64,000 nucleotides of DNA from positions 99,579 through 163,578 of the forward strand of contig NZ_BMUE01000015.1 in assembly GCF_014650035.1 (NCBI RefSeq), in the 5' to 3' direction. The DNA is from Streptomyces lucensis JCM 4490 (GTDB taxonomy: Bacteria > Actinomycetota > Actinomycetes > Streptomycetales > Streptomycetaceae). The position numbers and the translations under genes were made by a program. Of the stretch, positions 55,112 to 62,163 are shown piece by piece (the stretch's first letter is position 1; the number at the start of each line of letters is the position of its first letter). The notes beneath the pieces were generated by a model. The model did no database searches. It had not been told where the DNA came from and saw only the letters and a list, made by a program, of their open reading frames with translations.

Positions 55112-56185
55112 ATGAGCCACCTCGACACCGGTCCGGACCTCGCCGACCGCATCCACGGCGGCTGGCTCGGCCGGATCGCGGGCAACATGCTCGGCAAGCC
55201 GGTCGAACAGGGTGAGGTGTGGACCCGCGACCGCATCGACCGCTACCTGCGGCGGGCCGGGGCCCTGCCGCTCACCGACTACCTCCCCGAGCCCGCCGAC
55301 GCCGCCGAGACCGCCGTGCTGCGCCCGGAGTGGCGCGCGTGCGTGCGCGGCCGGATCCACGGCAGCTGCCGGGACGACGACGTGGACTACGCGATCCTCG
55401 GCCTGCACCTGCTGGAGACGCACGGCTTCGGCTTCAGCACCGAGCAGGTCGGCGACCTGTGGCTGCTGAGGCTGCCGTACCTGCAGACGTTCACCGCGGA
55501 ACGGGCGGCGTACCGCAACCTCGCGAACGGGCTGAAGCCGCCGCTGACGGCGACGTACGACAACCCGTACCAGGAGTGGATCGGCGCCCTGATCCGGGCC
55601 GACGTCCACGGCTGGACCTGTCCCGGCGCCCCGTCCCGCGCCGCCGGCCTGGCCCGCCGGGACGCGGTGCTGTCGCACACCGGCAACGGCGTCTACGGCG
55701 CGATGTTCGCGGCCGCGCTGATCGCCGCGGCCTTCACCGCCCCGTCCGTGCGGGACGCGCTGGAGAGCGCGCTGGGCCTGATCCCGGCGAGCAGCCGCCT
55801 GGCCCGGACCGTGCGCCGGGTGGCGTCCCTGCACGACGCGGCGCTGCCCTGGGAGGAGACCCTGGCGACCGTGTCCGGGGAGACGGCCGGGCTCGGCTGG
55901 ATCCACACGGTGCCCAACGCCGCCGTGCTCACCGCGGGGCTGCTGTACGGGGACGGCGACTTCACCCGGACCATCGCGCTCACCGTGCGCGGGGGCCTGG
56001 ACACCGACTCCAACGGGGCGACGGCCGGATCGGTGGCCGGGGTGCTCACCGGCGCGGCGGCGATCCCGGCGCAGTGGACGGAACCGCTTCAGGACACGGT
56101 CCGCAGCGCGGTGTTCGGTTTCGACGGCGTACGGATCAGTGCGCTGGCCGAACGCACCCTGCGCCTCGCGACGAGCGGACCGTGA
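55112..56185 (+). CDS. ADP-ribosylglycohydrolase family protein
   Basis: A 357-residue ARH-fold protein. It shows LADRIHGGWLGRIAGNMLGK at the N-terminus, SCRDDDVDYAILGLHLLE with the first metal-binding acidic cluster (about 87-95), HTGNGVYGAMFAAALIAAAF, and the second metal site LTVRGGLDTDSNGATAGSVA (about 290-309). ARH proteins remove ADP-ribose from proteins, nucleic acids or small molecules using Mg; the acceptor here is unknown. The Nudix and sirtuin genes downstream suggest a shared theme of ADP-ribose metabolism (inference). Confidence 0.9.
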   Translation: MSHLDTGPDLADRIHGGWLGRIAGNMLGKPVEQGEVWTRDRIDRYLRRAGALPLTDYLPEPADAAETAVLRPEWRACVRGRIHGSCRDDDVDYAILGLHLLETHGFGFSTEQVGDLWLLRLPYLQTFTAERAAYRNLANGLKPPLTATYDNPYQEWIGALIRADVHGWTCPGAPSRAAGLARRDAVLSHTGNGVYGAMFAAALIAAAFTAPSVRDALESALGLIPASSRLARTVRRVASLHDAALPWEETLATVSGETAGLGWIHTVPNAAVLTAGLLYGDGDFTRTIALTVRGGLDTDSNGATAGSVAGVLTGAAAIPAQWTEPLQDTVRSAVFGFDGVRISALAERTLRLATSGP

Positions 56186-56213
56186 CCCCGCGCCGTCTGG
56201 TTACCCTTCCTGG

Positions 56214-56708
56214 ATGACCACGACTGACTCCTTCGCCGCCTACATCGCGGGCCTGCCCCGGGTCCTCGCCGGTGCCGCCGCGCTCTTCCGGGACGCCGAG
56301 GGGCGGGTGCTGCTCGTCGAGCCCAACTACCGGGAGGGCTGGGCGCTGCCGGGCGGCACCGTCGAGTCCGACGAGGGGGAGACCCCGCGCCAGGGCGCCC
56401 GCAGGGAGACCCTGGAGGAGATCGGGCTCGACCGGGAGCTCGGCCGGCTGCTGGCCGTGGACTGGGTGCACGGCACGGGACGGCCGCCGCTGGTGGCGTA
56501 CCTGTACGACGGCGGAGTCCTCACCGACGCCGAGTTCAAGGCCATCCGCCTGCAGGAGGAGGAGCTGCTGTCCTGGCGCCTGGTGTCGCCCGAGGACCTC
56601 CCCGGCCACCTTCTCGGCGCCCTCGGCCGCCGCGTGCTGGCCGCACTGGAGGTCCTCGCGTCCGGTTCCGGCACGGCGGAGCTGGAGAACGGCCACCGGG
56701 TGGCGTGA
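56214..56708 (+). CDS. Nudix hydrolase
   Basis: A 164-residue Nudix domain. The Nudix box is GGTVESDEGETPRQGARRET followed by LEEIGL; the core REx-x-EExG is intact, but the spacing between the first Gly and the first Glu is two residues longer than the canonical pattern. Other elements are RVLLVEPNYREGWALPGG and a C-terminal helix. The substrate is unknown; ADP-ribose or NAD-type pyrophosphates are plausible given the neighbours. The ATG at 56214 lies 28 bases after the ADP-ribosylglycohydrolase stop, so they are probably cotranscribed. The extended frame from 56139 overlaps the upstream gene and is rejected. Confidence 0.88.
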   Translation: MTTTDSFAAYIAGLPRVLAGAAALFRDAEGRVLLVEPNYREGWALPGGTVESDEGETPRQGARRETLEEIGLDRELGRLLAVDWVHGTGRPPLVAYLYDGGVLTDAEFKAIRLQEEELLSWRLVSPEDLPGHLLGALGRRVLAALEVLASGSGTAELENGHRVA

Positions 56709-56749
56709 CGGCCGGCCCGCTCCGTCCCGCGGCCGGCGGGATGCCGGGC

Positions 56750-56941
56750 TCAGCCCTCCGGGTCCCGGGGCTTGGCGTCCACCTCGCGCAGCGCCTCGTC
56801 GCGGGCGGCGACCCGCGCCTCCGTGCGGTGCCCGCGCTCGATGTAGTCGCGGACGACCGCGTCCTGGGGGCTGCTCACCCCGGCGAGCACCATGACCTCC
56901 ACGACGAGCTGGGCGTCGAGCGAGACAGTCACCTTGGCCAT
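56750..56941 (-). CDS. Small protein with ribbon-helix-helix-like N-terminus
   Basis: A 63-residue protein. MAKVTVSLDAQLVVEVMVLA, then GVSSPQDAVVRDYIERGHRT, looks like a beta-strand followed by two helices, the pattern of Arc/MetJ/VapB-type DNA-binding antitoxins, with a charged C-terminal helix. No toxin gene is adjacent, so a toxin-antitoxin role is not supported. It is encoded opposite to its neighbours between the Nudix and membrane-protein genes. There is no strong ribosome site upstream. I consider it real from codon bias and composition. Confidence 0.65.
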   Translation of the reverse strand: MAKVTVSLDAQLVVEVMVLAGVSSPQDAVVRDYIERGHRTEARVAARDEALREVDAKPRDPEG

Positions 56942-57010
56942 GCCCGGACGCTAGCATCGGGCGTTCCCCGCCATGACCGGATTCACCCGACCCGAGGACG
57001 ACGATCGCCG

Positions 57011-57334
57011 ATGCCCCGCAGTAGGGACCCGCTCGACAGCCCGTACGACGACCGCGGCGGCGTCCGCCTCGTCCTCGCGGTGCCGGTCACGCTGCTCACC
57101 CTCGTCGCCGCGTTCTGCTGCTGGGCCTCGCTCGTCACCCGTCCCTCCGGGCCCTGGGACGACGGCGCGTACGCGGGCATCGCCCTGGCCTGCCTGCTCA
57201 CCCTGGCCGCCGCCGGTGCGGTGGCGGGCCTGTGGCTGTTCCCGTCGGTGCGCCGGGCCATGGGGTTGGTCTGGGCCGCCCCCGCGCTGGCCCTGGCCGC
57301 CGTGGCCGCGCTGCGCCTGGCCTGGCTCGACTGA
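57011..57334 (+). CDS. Small membrane protein, three predicted helices
   Basis: A 107-residue protein with helices at about 17-40 (LVLAVPVTLLTLVAAFCCWA), 54-76 (GIALACLLTLAAAGAVAGLW) and 84-104 (MGLVWAAPALALAAVAALRL). The short polar N-terminus MPRSRDPLDSPYDDRGG is typical of small actinobacterial membrane proteins. I recognise no family. The ATG at 57011 was chosen because upstream in-frame sequence overlaps the opposite-strand gene. It lies 49 bases before the sirtuin gene and may be cotranscribed with it. Confidence 0.75.
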   Translation: MPRSRDPLDSPYDDRGGVRLVLAVPVTLLTLVAAFCCWASLVTRPSGPWDDGAYAGIALACLLTLAAAGAVAGLWLFPSVRRAMGLVWAAPALALAAVAALRLAWLD

Positions 57335-57383
57335 CGTTTTATCCGTTCGCCGGGGCCGCGGCACCCGGCCTACCCTCGGCGGC

Positions 57384-58121
57384 ATGACCAAGCCTCTCGT
57401 CGCCATCCTGAGCGGAGCCGGAATCTCCACCGACTCCGGGATCCCCGACTATCGCGGTCCGAACGGGTTGTGGCGCCGTGATCCGGAGGCCGAGAAGCTC
57501 GTGACGTACGAGTACTACATGAGCGATCCGGAGATCCGGCGGCGGTCCTGGCTGATGCGACGCGACGGGGGCGCGCTGCGGGCCGTGCCGAACGCGGCCC
57601 ACCGGGCCGTCGCCGAGCTGGACCGGTCCGGCATCCCGGTGCGGGTGCTCACCCAGAACGTGGACGGACTGCACCAGCTCGCCGGGATGCCCGCCCGCAA
57701 GGTGCTGGAGCTGCACGGCAGCGCCCATGCGGTCGTCTGCACGAAGTGCCGTGCGCGCGGTTCCATGGAGGACGCGCTCGCCCGGGTCGAGGCCGGCGAG
57801 GACGATCCGGCCTGCCGGGACTGCGGCGGCATCCTCAAGTCGGCGACCGTGATGTTCGGCGAGCGGCTCGACCCGGTGGTGCTGGGTGAGGCGGCCGCCA
57901 TCGCCAAGGCCTGCACGGTGTTCGTCGCGGTCGGCAGCACCCTCCAGGTGCAGCCCGCCGCCGGCCTCGCGGGCGTCGCCGCCGACCATGGCGCCCGCCT
58001 GATCATCGTCAACGCCGAACCGACTCCGTACGACGGACTGGCCGACGAAGTGATCCACGAGCCCATCGGTACCGCCCTGCCCGAACTGCTGCGCCGGATC
58101 GCTACCCAGGACGCCGCCTAG
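57384..58121 (+). CDS. NAD-dependent protein deacylase (sirtuin)
   Basis: A 245-residue Sir2 protein. It shows the NAD motif ILSGAGISTDSGIPDYRGPN (about 8-27), TQNVDGLHQLAG, catalytic His in VLELHGSAHAV, and a zinc site from CTKC and CRDCGG (two Cys pairs). GSTLQVQPAAGLAG and IIVNAEPTPYD complete the fold. Sirtuins remove acyl groups from lysines, consuming NAD and releasing nicotinamide and O-acyl-ADP-ribose, which fits the nearby ADP-ribose-processing genes. The Phe/Arg pattern of the pocket was not examined, so the acyl preference is unknown. It is followed by copy B of the palindromic element. Confidence 0.92.
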   Translation: MTKPLVAILSGAGISTDSGIPDYRGPNGLWRRDPEAEKLVTYEYYMSDPEIRRRSWLMRRDGGALRAVPNAAHRAVAELDRSGIPVRVLTQNVDGLHQLAGMPARKVLELHGSAHAVVCTKCRARGSMEDALARVEAGEDDPACRDCGGILKSATVMFGERLDPVVLGEAAAIAKACTVFVAVGSTLQVQPAAGLAGVAADHGARLIIVNAEPTPYDGLADEVIHEPIGTALPELLRRIATQDAA

Positions 58122-58155
58122 GATCTTGCCGCGCCACGCGCGCGCCGTCGCCGCC

Positions 58156-58235
58156 AGGCCGTGTCCGCGAAGTCGCGTCGTCCGCCCGCAGGGCGGGCGT
58201 CGCGGCGCAGGCGCGACTTCGCGGACAGGGCCTAG
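58156..58235. repeat. Palindromic repeat element, copy B (intact arms)
   Basis: TGTCCGCGAAGTCGCG (58162-58177) and CGCGACTTCGCGGACA (58212-58227) are perfect 16-bp inverted arms. With one mismatch the pairing extends to AGGCC (58156-58160) and GGCCT (58229-58233). The loop holds a nested hairpin CCGCCC-GCA-GGGCGG (58182-58196). It separates convergent sirtuin and ogt genes, and the CTA at 58232-58234 is the ogt stop. Copy A at 11702 shares most positions. Confidence 0.9.
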
Positions 58236-58723
58236 AACAGCGCCGTCCCCCGTTCGAAGTCCAGGAGCCGGCGCTTGCGGTTCAGGCCGCCGCCGTACCC
58301 GGTGAGGCTGCCGTCCGAGCCGATCACGCGGTGGCAGGGGACGATGATGCCGATGGGGTTGCGGCCGTTGGCGAGCCCGACCGCGCGGGAGGCGTGCGGG
58401 TTGCCGAGGGCGTCGGCGAGTTCGCCGTAGGTGCGGGTCTCGCCGTAGGGGATGCGGGTGAGCTGATCCCACACGCCGCGCTGGAACGGCGTTCCGCGCA
58501 AGCGGAGTTCGAGGGCGAAGTGCGTCGACTCGCCCGCGAAGTACGCCGTCAGCTGCTCCTCGGCCTCGGCGAAGCAGCGCAGGCCGTCCCCTCTCGGGCC
58601 GAAGCTCTCCTCGGACGGCCGGTGCCGCTGGCCGGTCATGTACAGGCCGCACAGGAAGCCGTCGGAGTCGGCGACGAGGGTGAGCGGGCCGTACGGGCTG
58701 TCGATCACGGTGTGGCGTGTCAC
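58232..58723 (-). CDS. ogt: Methylated-DNA--protein-cysteine methyltransferase
   Basis: A 163-residue O6-alkylguanine repair protein. The suicide cysteine lies in IIVPCHRVIGSDGSLTGYGG (Cys about residue 130), preceded by GTPFQRGVWDQLTRIPYGET, the winged-helix segment. It transfers alkyl groups from guanine to itself. The start is GTG at 58723, 12 bases after the Ada-AlkA stop, so the two genes form an alkylation-repair pair. Its stop codon is contributed by the palindromic element, so insertion of that element may have set the C-terminus (LLDFERGTALF). Confidence 0.93.
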   Translation of the reverse strand: MTRHTVIDSPYGPLTLVADSDGFLCGLYMTGQRHRPSEESFGPRGDGLRCFAEAEEQLTAYFAGESTHFALELRLRGTPFQRGVWDQLTRIPYGETRTYGELADALGNPHASRAVGLANGRNPIGIIVPCHRVIGSDGSLTGYGGGLNRKRRLLDFERGTALF

Positions 58724-58735
58724 GGGTGAACCTCT

Positions 58736-60235
58736 CTACACGGGGAGGAAGTTGATCGGGTGGCTGTCGGTCGCCCACAGGTACTGCACCGCGTACGCCC
58801 GCCACGGCCGCCAGGCCTCGGCGCGCGCGGTGAGCGCGGCCGGGGTGGAGGGCAGGCCCAACTCCCCGGCCGCGCGGCGGATTCCGAGGTCGGTGGGGAG
58901 GAAGGCGTCGGGGTCGCCGAGGGCGCGCATCGCGATGACGTCGACCGTCCAGGGGCCGAAGCCCGGCAGTGCCAGCAGCCGGGCCCGGGCCTCCGTCCAG
59001 TCCGACTCGACGCCCAGGTGCAGGTCCCCGTCGGCGAGTTGGCGGACCAGGGTGGTGAAGGTGGTGCGCCGGGTGCGGGGCATCGCCAGGGTGCCGGGGT
59101 CGACCGCGGCCAGCGCCTCGGGGGACGGGAAGAGATGGGTGAGGCCCCCCTCGGGGTCGTCGAGCGGCTTGCCGTGCGCGGTGACCAGACGGGCCGCGTG
59201 GGTGCGGGCCGCGGCCGTGGACACCTGCTGTCCGAGGACGGCGCGTACGGCGAACTCGGCCTCGTCGACCGTGCGCGGCACCCGTCGGCCGGGTGCCCGG
59301 TCGACCAGCGGCGCGAGCAGCGGGTCGGTGCGCAGCCGGTCGTCGACGGCGACCGGGTCGGCGTCCAGGTCGAGCATGCGGCGGCAGCGGCTGATCGCCA
59401 CGGTCAGGTCGCGCAGGTCGCTCAGGGTGAGGCGGCAGGCGATGTGGTCGGGCCGTGGGGCGAGCGCGACGATGCCGTGCCCGTACGGCAGCCGCAGAGT
59501 GCGGCGGTAGGCGCCGTCCCGCCACTCCTCGACGCCGGGTACGGCCGTGGCGGCGAGGTGACCGAAGAGGTTGTCGGGGTTGAGCGGGGCGCGGAACGGC
59601 AGACGCAGGCTGAGCGTGCCGGGGGTGCCCTGGCCGTCCGGGGCGCCCGCCGCGCGGCGGGCGGGGACCCTGGCGCGCAGTTCGCTCGGGGACAGCGCGA
59701 AGACCTCGCGGACGGTGTCGTTGAAGGTGCGGATGGAGGAGAAGCCGGCCGCGAATGCGATCTCCGCCATGGGCAGCGGGGTGGTCTCGATGAGCAGCCG
59801 TGCGGTCTGGGCGCGCTGGGCCCGGGCGAGTGCGAGGGGTCCCGCGCCCAGCTCGGCGAGCAGCTGCCGCTCCACCTGCCGGGCGCTGTAGCCGAGGCGG
59901 CCGGCGAGTCCGGGCACGCCCTCGCGGTCCACGACGCCGTCGGCGATCAGCCGCATGGCGCGGGCCACCAGGTCCGCGCGCCGGTTCCACTCCGGGGAGC
60001 CGGGGCTGGTGTCGGGGCGGCAGCGCTTGCAGGCCCGGAAGCCGGCCTGCTGGCAGGCGGCGGCGCTCGGGTGGAACGTCATGTTCTCCGCCTTGGGCGG
60101 GACCGCCGGGCAACTGGGCCGGCAGTAGATCCCGGTGGTCAGGACCGCGGTGAAGAACCACCCGTCGAACCGCGCGTCCTTGGAGCGCACGGCGCGCACG
60201 CAGCGTTCCCGGTCGAGGTGCATCGCTGTCTGCAT
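58736..60235 (-). CDS. Ada-like regulator fused to AlkA 3-methyladenine DNA glycosylase
   Basis: A 499-residue fusion. The N-terminal Ada zinc domain (about 1-75) has TTGIYCRPSCPAVPPK and FRACKRCRP (four Cys, the first the methylphosphotriester acceptor). An AraC-type HTH (about 85-185) follows with YSARQVERQLLAELG and IAFAAGFSSIRTFNDTVREV. The AlkA glycosylase (about 215-495) has VLGQQVSTAAARTHAARLV and the HhH region LALPGFGPWTVDVIAMRALG with catalytic Asp in FLPTDLGIRR. It would sense methylated DNA, activate transcription and excise damaged bases. ATG 60235 is chosen, with ATG 60223 as an alternative. The palindrome CACGTACGTG (60284-60293) lies upstream. Confidence 0.92.
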   Translation of the reverse strand: MQTAMHLDRERCVRAVRSKDARFDGWFFTAVLTTGIYCRPSCPAVPPKAENMTFHPSAAACQQAGFRACKRCRPDTSPGSPEWNRRADLVARAMRLIADGVVDREGVPGLAGRLGYSARQVERQLLAELGAGPLALARAQRAQTARLLIETTPLPMAEIAFAAGFSSIRTFNDTVREVFALSPSELRARVPARRAAGAPDGQGTPGTLSLRLPFRAPLNPDNLFGHLAATAVPGVEEWRDGAYRRTLRLPYGHGIVALAPRPDHIACRLTLSDLRDLTVAISRCRRMLDLDADPVAVDDRLRTDPLLAPLVDRAPGRRVPRTVDEAEFAVRAVLGQQVSTAAARTHAARLVTAHGKPLDDPEGGLTHLFPSPEALAAVDPGTLAMPRTRRTTFTTLVRQLADGDLHLGVESDWTEARARLLALPGFGPWTVDVIAMRALGDPDAFLPTDLGIRRAAGELGLPSTPAALTARAEAWRPWRAYAVQYLWATDSHPINFLPV

Positions 60236-60336
60236 GCGTCCAGCATCCGCGACCGCCGGGCAGGGGCGCTGGCGGAAATCCGACACGTACGTGGGCGGGC
60301 CAGGAAGCCCTTGGTGCCGGCCTGGTCCGGCTCGCC

Positions 60337-61212
60337 TCAGCGGGCGCTCGGAGCCGTCCGACCGGTCAGTGGCGACAGGTTCTCCCGCCGGTACCGGGCG
60401 ACCCACTCGGCGGTGGTCCGCAGCCCGCCGAACGTGTAGAAGTGCACCTTCACCGTGCCGTGCCGCGCGGGGTCGTAGCGGTGGGCCAGCGCGTCGAGGA
60501 AGCGGTCGGGGCCGGCGGTCCCCATGAGGTTGGTCAGCGAGAAGCCGTACTTGCGGGCGACGGAGGCGCTGGTCGCCACGCCGAACCGGGTGGCGTAGCC
60601 GACCAGCCGGCGCACGCCGGCCGGGCCGGGGACGCCGATGCGGACGGGCAGGTGGACGCCCCGCGCGCGTACGGCCTCCAGCCAGCCGAGGACCGGTTCG
60701 GCGTCGAAGCCGAACTGGGTGATGACGTCGCCGTCGAACCGGTGGGCCGCGATGGCCGCCGCCTTGTCGGTGAGCGCCGTCCACAGCGTGGGGCCGGCTA
60801 TCGCCGGGTGGCCCTCGGGGTAGCCGCTGATCCCGACGTGGCGCACGCCGTGGCGCCCCAGCAGCCCGGTGCGCAGGAGGGCGAGGGCGTCCGCGTAGGG
60901 GCCCTCGGGGCGGGCGGGGTCGCCGCCGACGGCGAACACGTTCTCGGCGGTGCCGTCCGCCGCCAGCCCGGACAGGAACTCCTCCAGGGCCGCGCGGGAG
61001 GGCAGGCGGCGCGCGGAGATGTGCGGTACGGGCACGAGGCCGAGGCGTTTGACGGCGCGGGCGGCCGCCAGGCGGGTGCCGAGGTCCTCACCGGCGAGGA
61101 AGGTGATGTTGACGCGGGTGCCCCGCGGGATGCTGTCGCGCGCCTCCTCCAGCCGGGCGACGTCCTTGCCCGTCATCTCCAGGGAGAAGTCGTCCAGCAG
61201 CGCGGGGTTCAT
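60337..61212 (-). CDS. Methylenetetrahydrofolate reductase-like (MetF family) protein
   Basis: A 291-residue TIM-barrel flavoprotein-like protein. It shows FSLEMTGKDVARLEEARD at the N-terminus, VNITFLAGEDLGTRLAAARA, LVPVPHISARRLPSRAALEE, NVFAVGGDPARPEGPYADAL, GISGYPEGHPA and DVITQFGFDAEPVLGWLEAV, the order expected for MetF. Many actinomycetes carry a second MetF-like gene in addition to the main metF; whether this one uses methylene-THF is unproven. It lies upstream of Ada-AlkA on the same strand (101 bases) and is divergent from the B3/B4 gene. Confidence 0.85.
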   Translation of the reverse strand: MNPALLDDFSLEMTGKDVARLEEARDSIPRGTRVNITFLAGEDLGTRLAAARAVKRLGLVPVPHISARRLPSRAALEEFLSGLAADGTAENVFAVGGDPARPEGPYADALALLRTGLLGRHGVRHVGISGYPEGHPAIAGPTLWTALTDKAAAIAAHRFDGDVITQFGFDAEPVLGWLEAVRARGVHLPVRIGVPGPAGVRRLVGYATRFGVATSASVARKYGFSLTNLMGTAGPDRFLDALAHRYDPARHGTVKVHFYTFGGLRTTAEWVARYRRENLSPLTGRTAPSAR

Positions 61213-61429
61213 CGTGCTCCTCGTACGGCGGTGTTCCTGAGCCCGGCCGATGATGTCACGCGGGCGGGAGGCGGCCCGGGCCGGGGGGCGCCGGGGCACC
61301 GGTGCGTGCGGCCCGGCGCGGGAACCGGTCGCCCACCGGATATGGACCTGTGCCTCGTGCCTTGTTTGGCCCTGGCGAGTGGGCCACGGTCCCGGCAGGG
61401 TGGTGATCCCGAACGTCGAGGAGGAGATC

Positions 61430-62131
61430 ATGCGATTCCGGCATGCGGAGGCCGTCCGGGCCGCGTTCCCCGAACTGAGCGCGGGGGCGCTGTACGCCAC
61501 CGGCGTCGACGCCTCCGCGGACACCGGACCACGCGCCGCCGTCCACACCGCCCGGGCCGCGGCCCGGCTGGCGGCCGGCACGGAGGGCGAGTTCCCCGAG
61601 GTGCTGGCGTGGCGGCGGACGTTCACGCGGATGGGGGTGAAGCCGACGCAGTACCGGTGTGCCTCGGAGTCGCTGCTGCGGCGACTGCGCAAGGAGGGGT
61701 CGCTGCCGCGCATCCACCCGCTGGTGGATCTGTGCAACGCCGTGTCGGCGGCCTACGCGGTGCCGGTGGCCGTGCTCGACGCCGATCGTGTCGCCGGGCC
61801 CCTGCTGGAGGTGCGTCCGGCGGCCGGGGACGAGACGTACACGACGTTCGCCGGGGGCACCGAGCATCCCGCGCCCGGCGAGGTGACGTTCGTCGACTCC
61901 GCCGGACGGGCGCACGCCCGGCGCTGGACGCACCGGCAGAGCGGGCATTCGGCGGTCGGGGAACGGACCCGTCGGGTGCTGGTGGTGGCGGAGGCCATGC
62001 ACGACAGCGGCGCGGAGATCCTGCCGGAGCTGCTGAAGACGGTCGAGGAGGAGGTGGCGGCGCACTGGCGGGCCGTCACCACGACCGCCCTGCTCACCCC
62101 GGGCGCGCCGGAGTTCCTCTTCGGCGGCTGA
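61430..62131 (+). CDS. B3/B4 (tRNA-synthetase-like) domain protein
   Basis: A 233-residue stand-alone B3/B4 domain, as found in the editing module of the phenylalanyl-tRNA synthetase beta chain. It shows AVRAAFPELSAGALYATGVD, AWRRTFTRMGVKPTQYRCAS, ESLLRRLRKEGSLPRIHPLV and DLCNAVSAAYAVPVAVLDAD. Such proteins may edit mischarged tRNA or bind amino acids, but evidence is limited. The start at 61430 has a very strong GAGGAGGAGATC site. The MocR-type regulator follows 32 bases downstream on the same strand and may be cotranscribed. Confidence 0.85.
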   Translation: MRFRHAEAVRAAFPELSAGALYATGVDASADTGPRAAVHTARAAARLAAGTEGEFPEVLAWRRTFTRMGVKPTQYRCASESLLRRLRKEGSLPRIHPLVDLCNAVSAAYAVPVAVLDADRVAGPLLEVRPAAGDETYTTFAGGTEHPAPGEVTFVDSAGRAHARRWTHRQSGHSAVGERTRRVLVVAEAMHDSGAEILPELLKTVEEEVAAHWRAVTTTALLTPGAPEFLFGG

Positions 62132-62163
62132 GGCCGGCGGGTGGACGGGTGGTGCGTGACAGC

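Noticed and set aside
56750..56941. Toxin-antitoxin module
   Set aside because: The protein looks RHH-like, but there is no adjacent toxin gene.
60442..62163. N-terminal extension of the MocR-type gene
   Set aside because: The extension runs antisense to the MetF-like gene and through the B3/B4 gene; the HTH domain begins just after ATG 62164.
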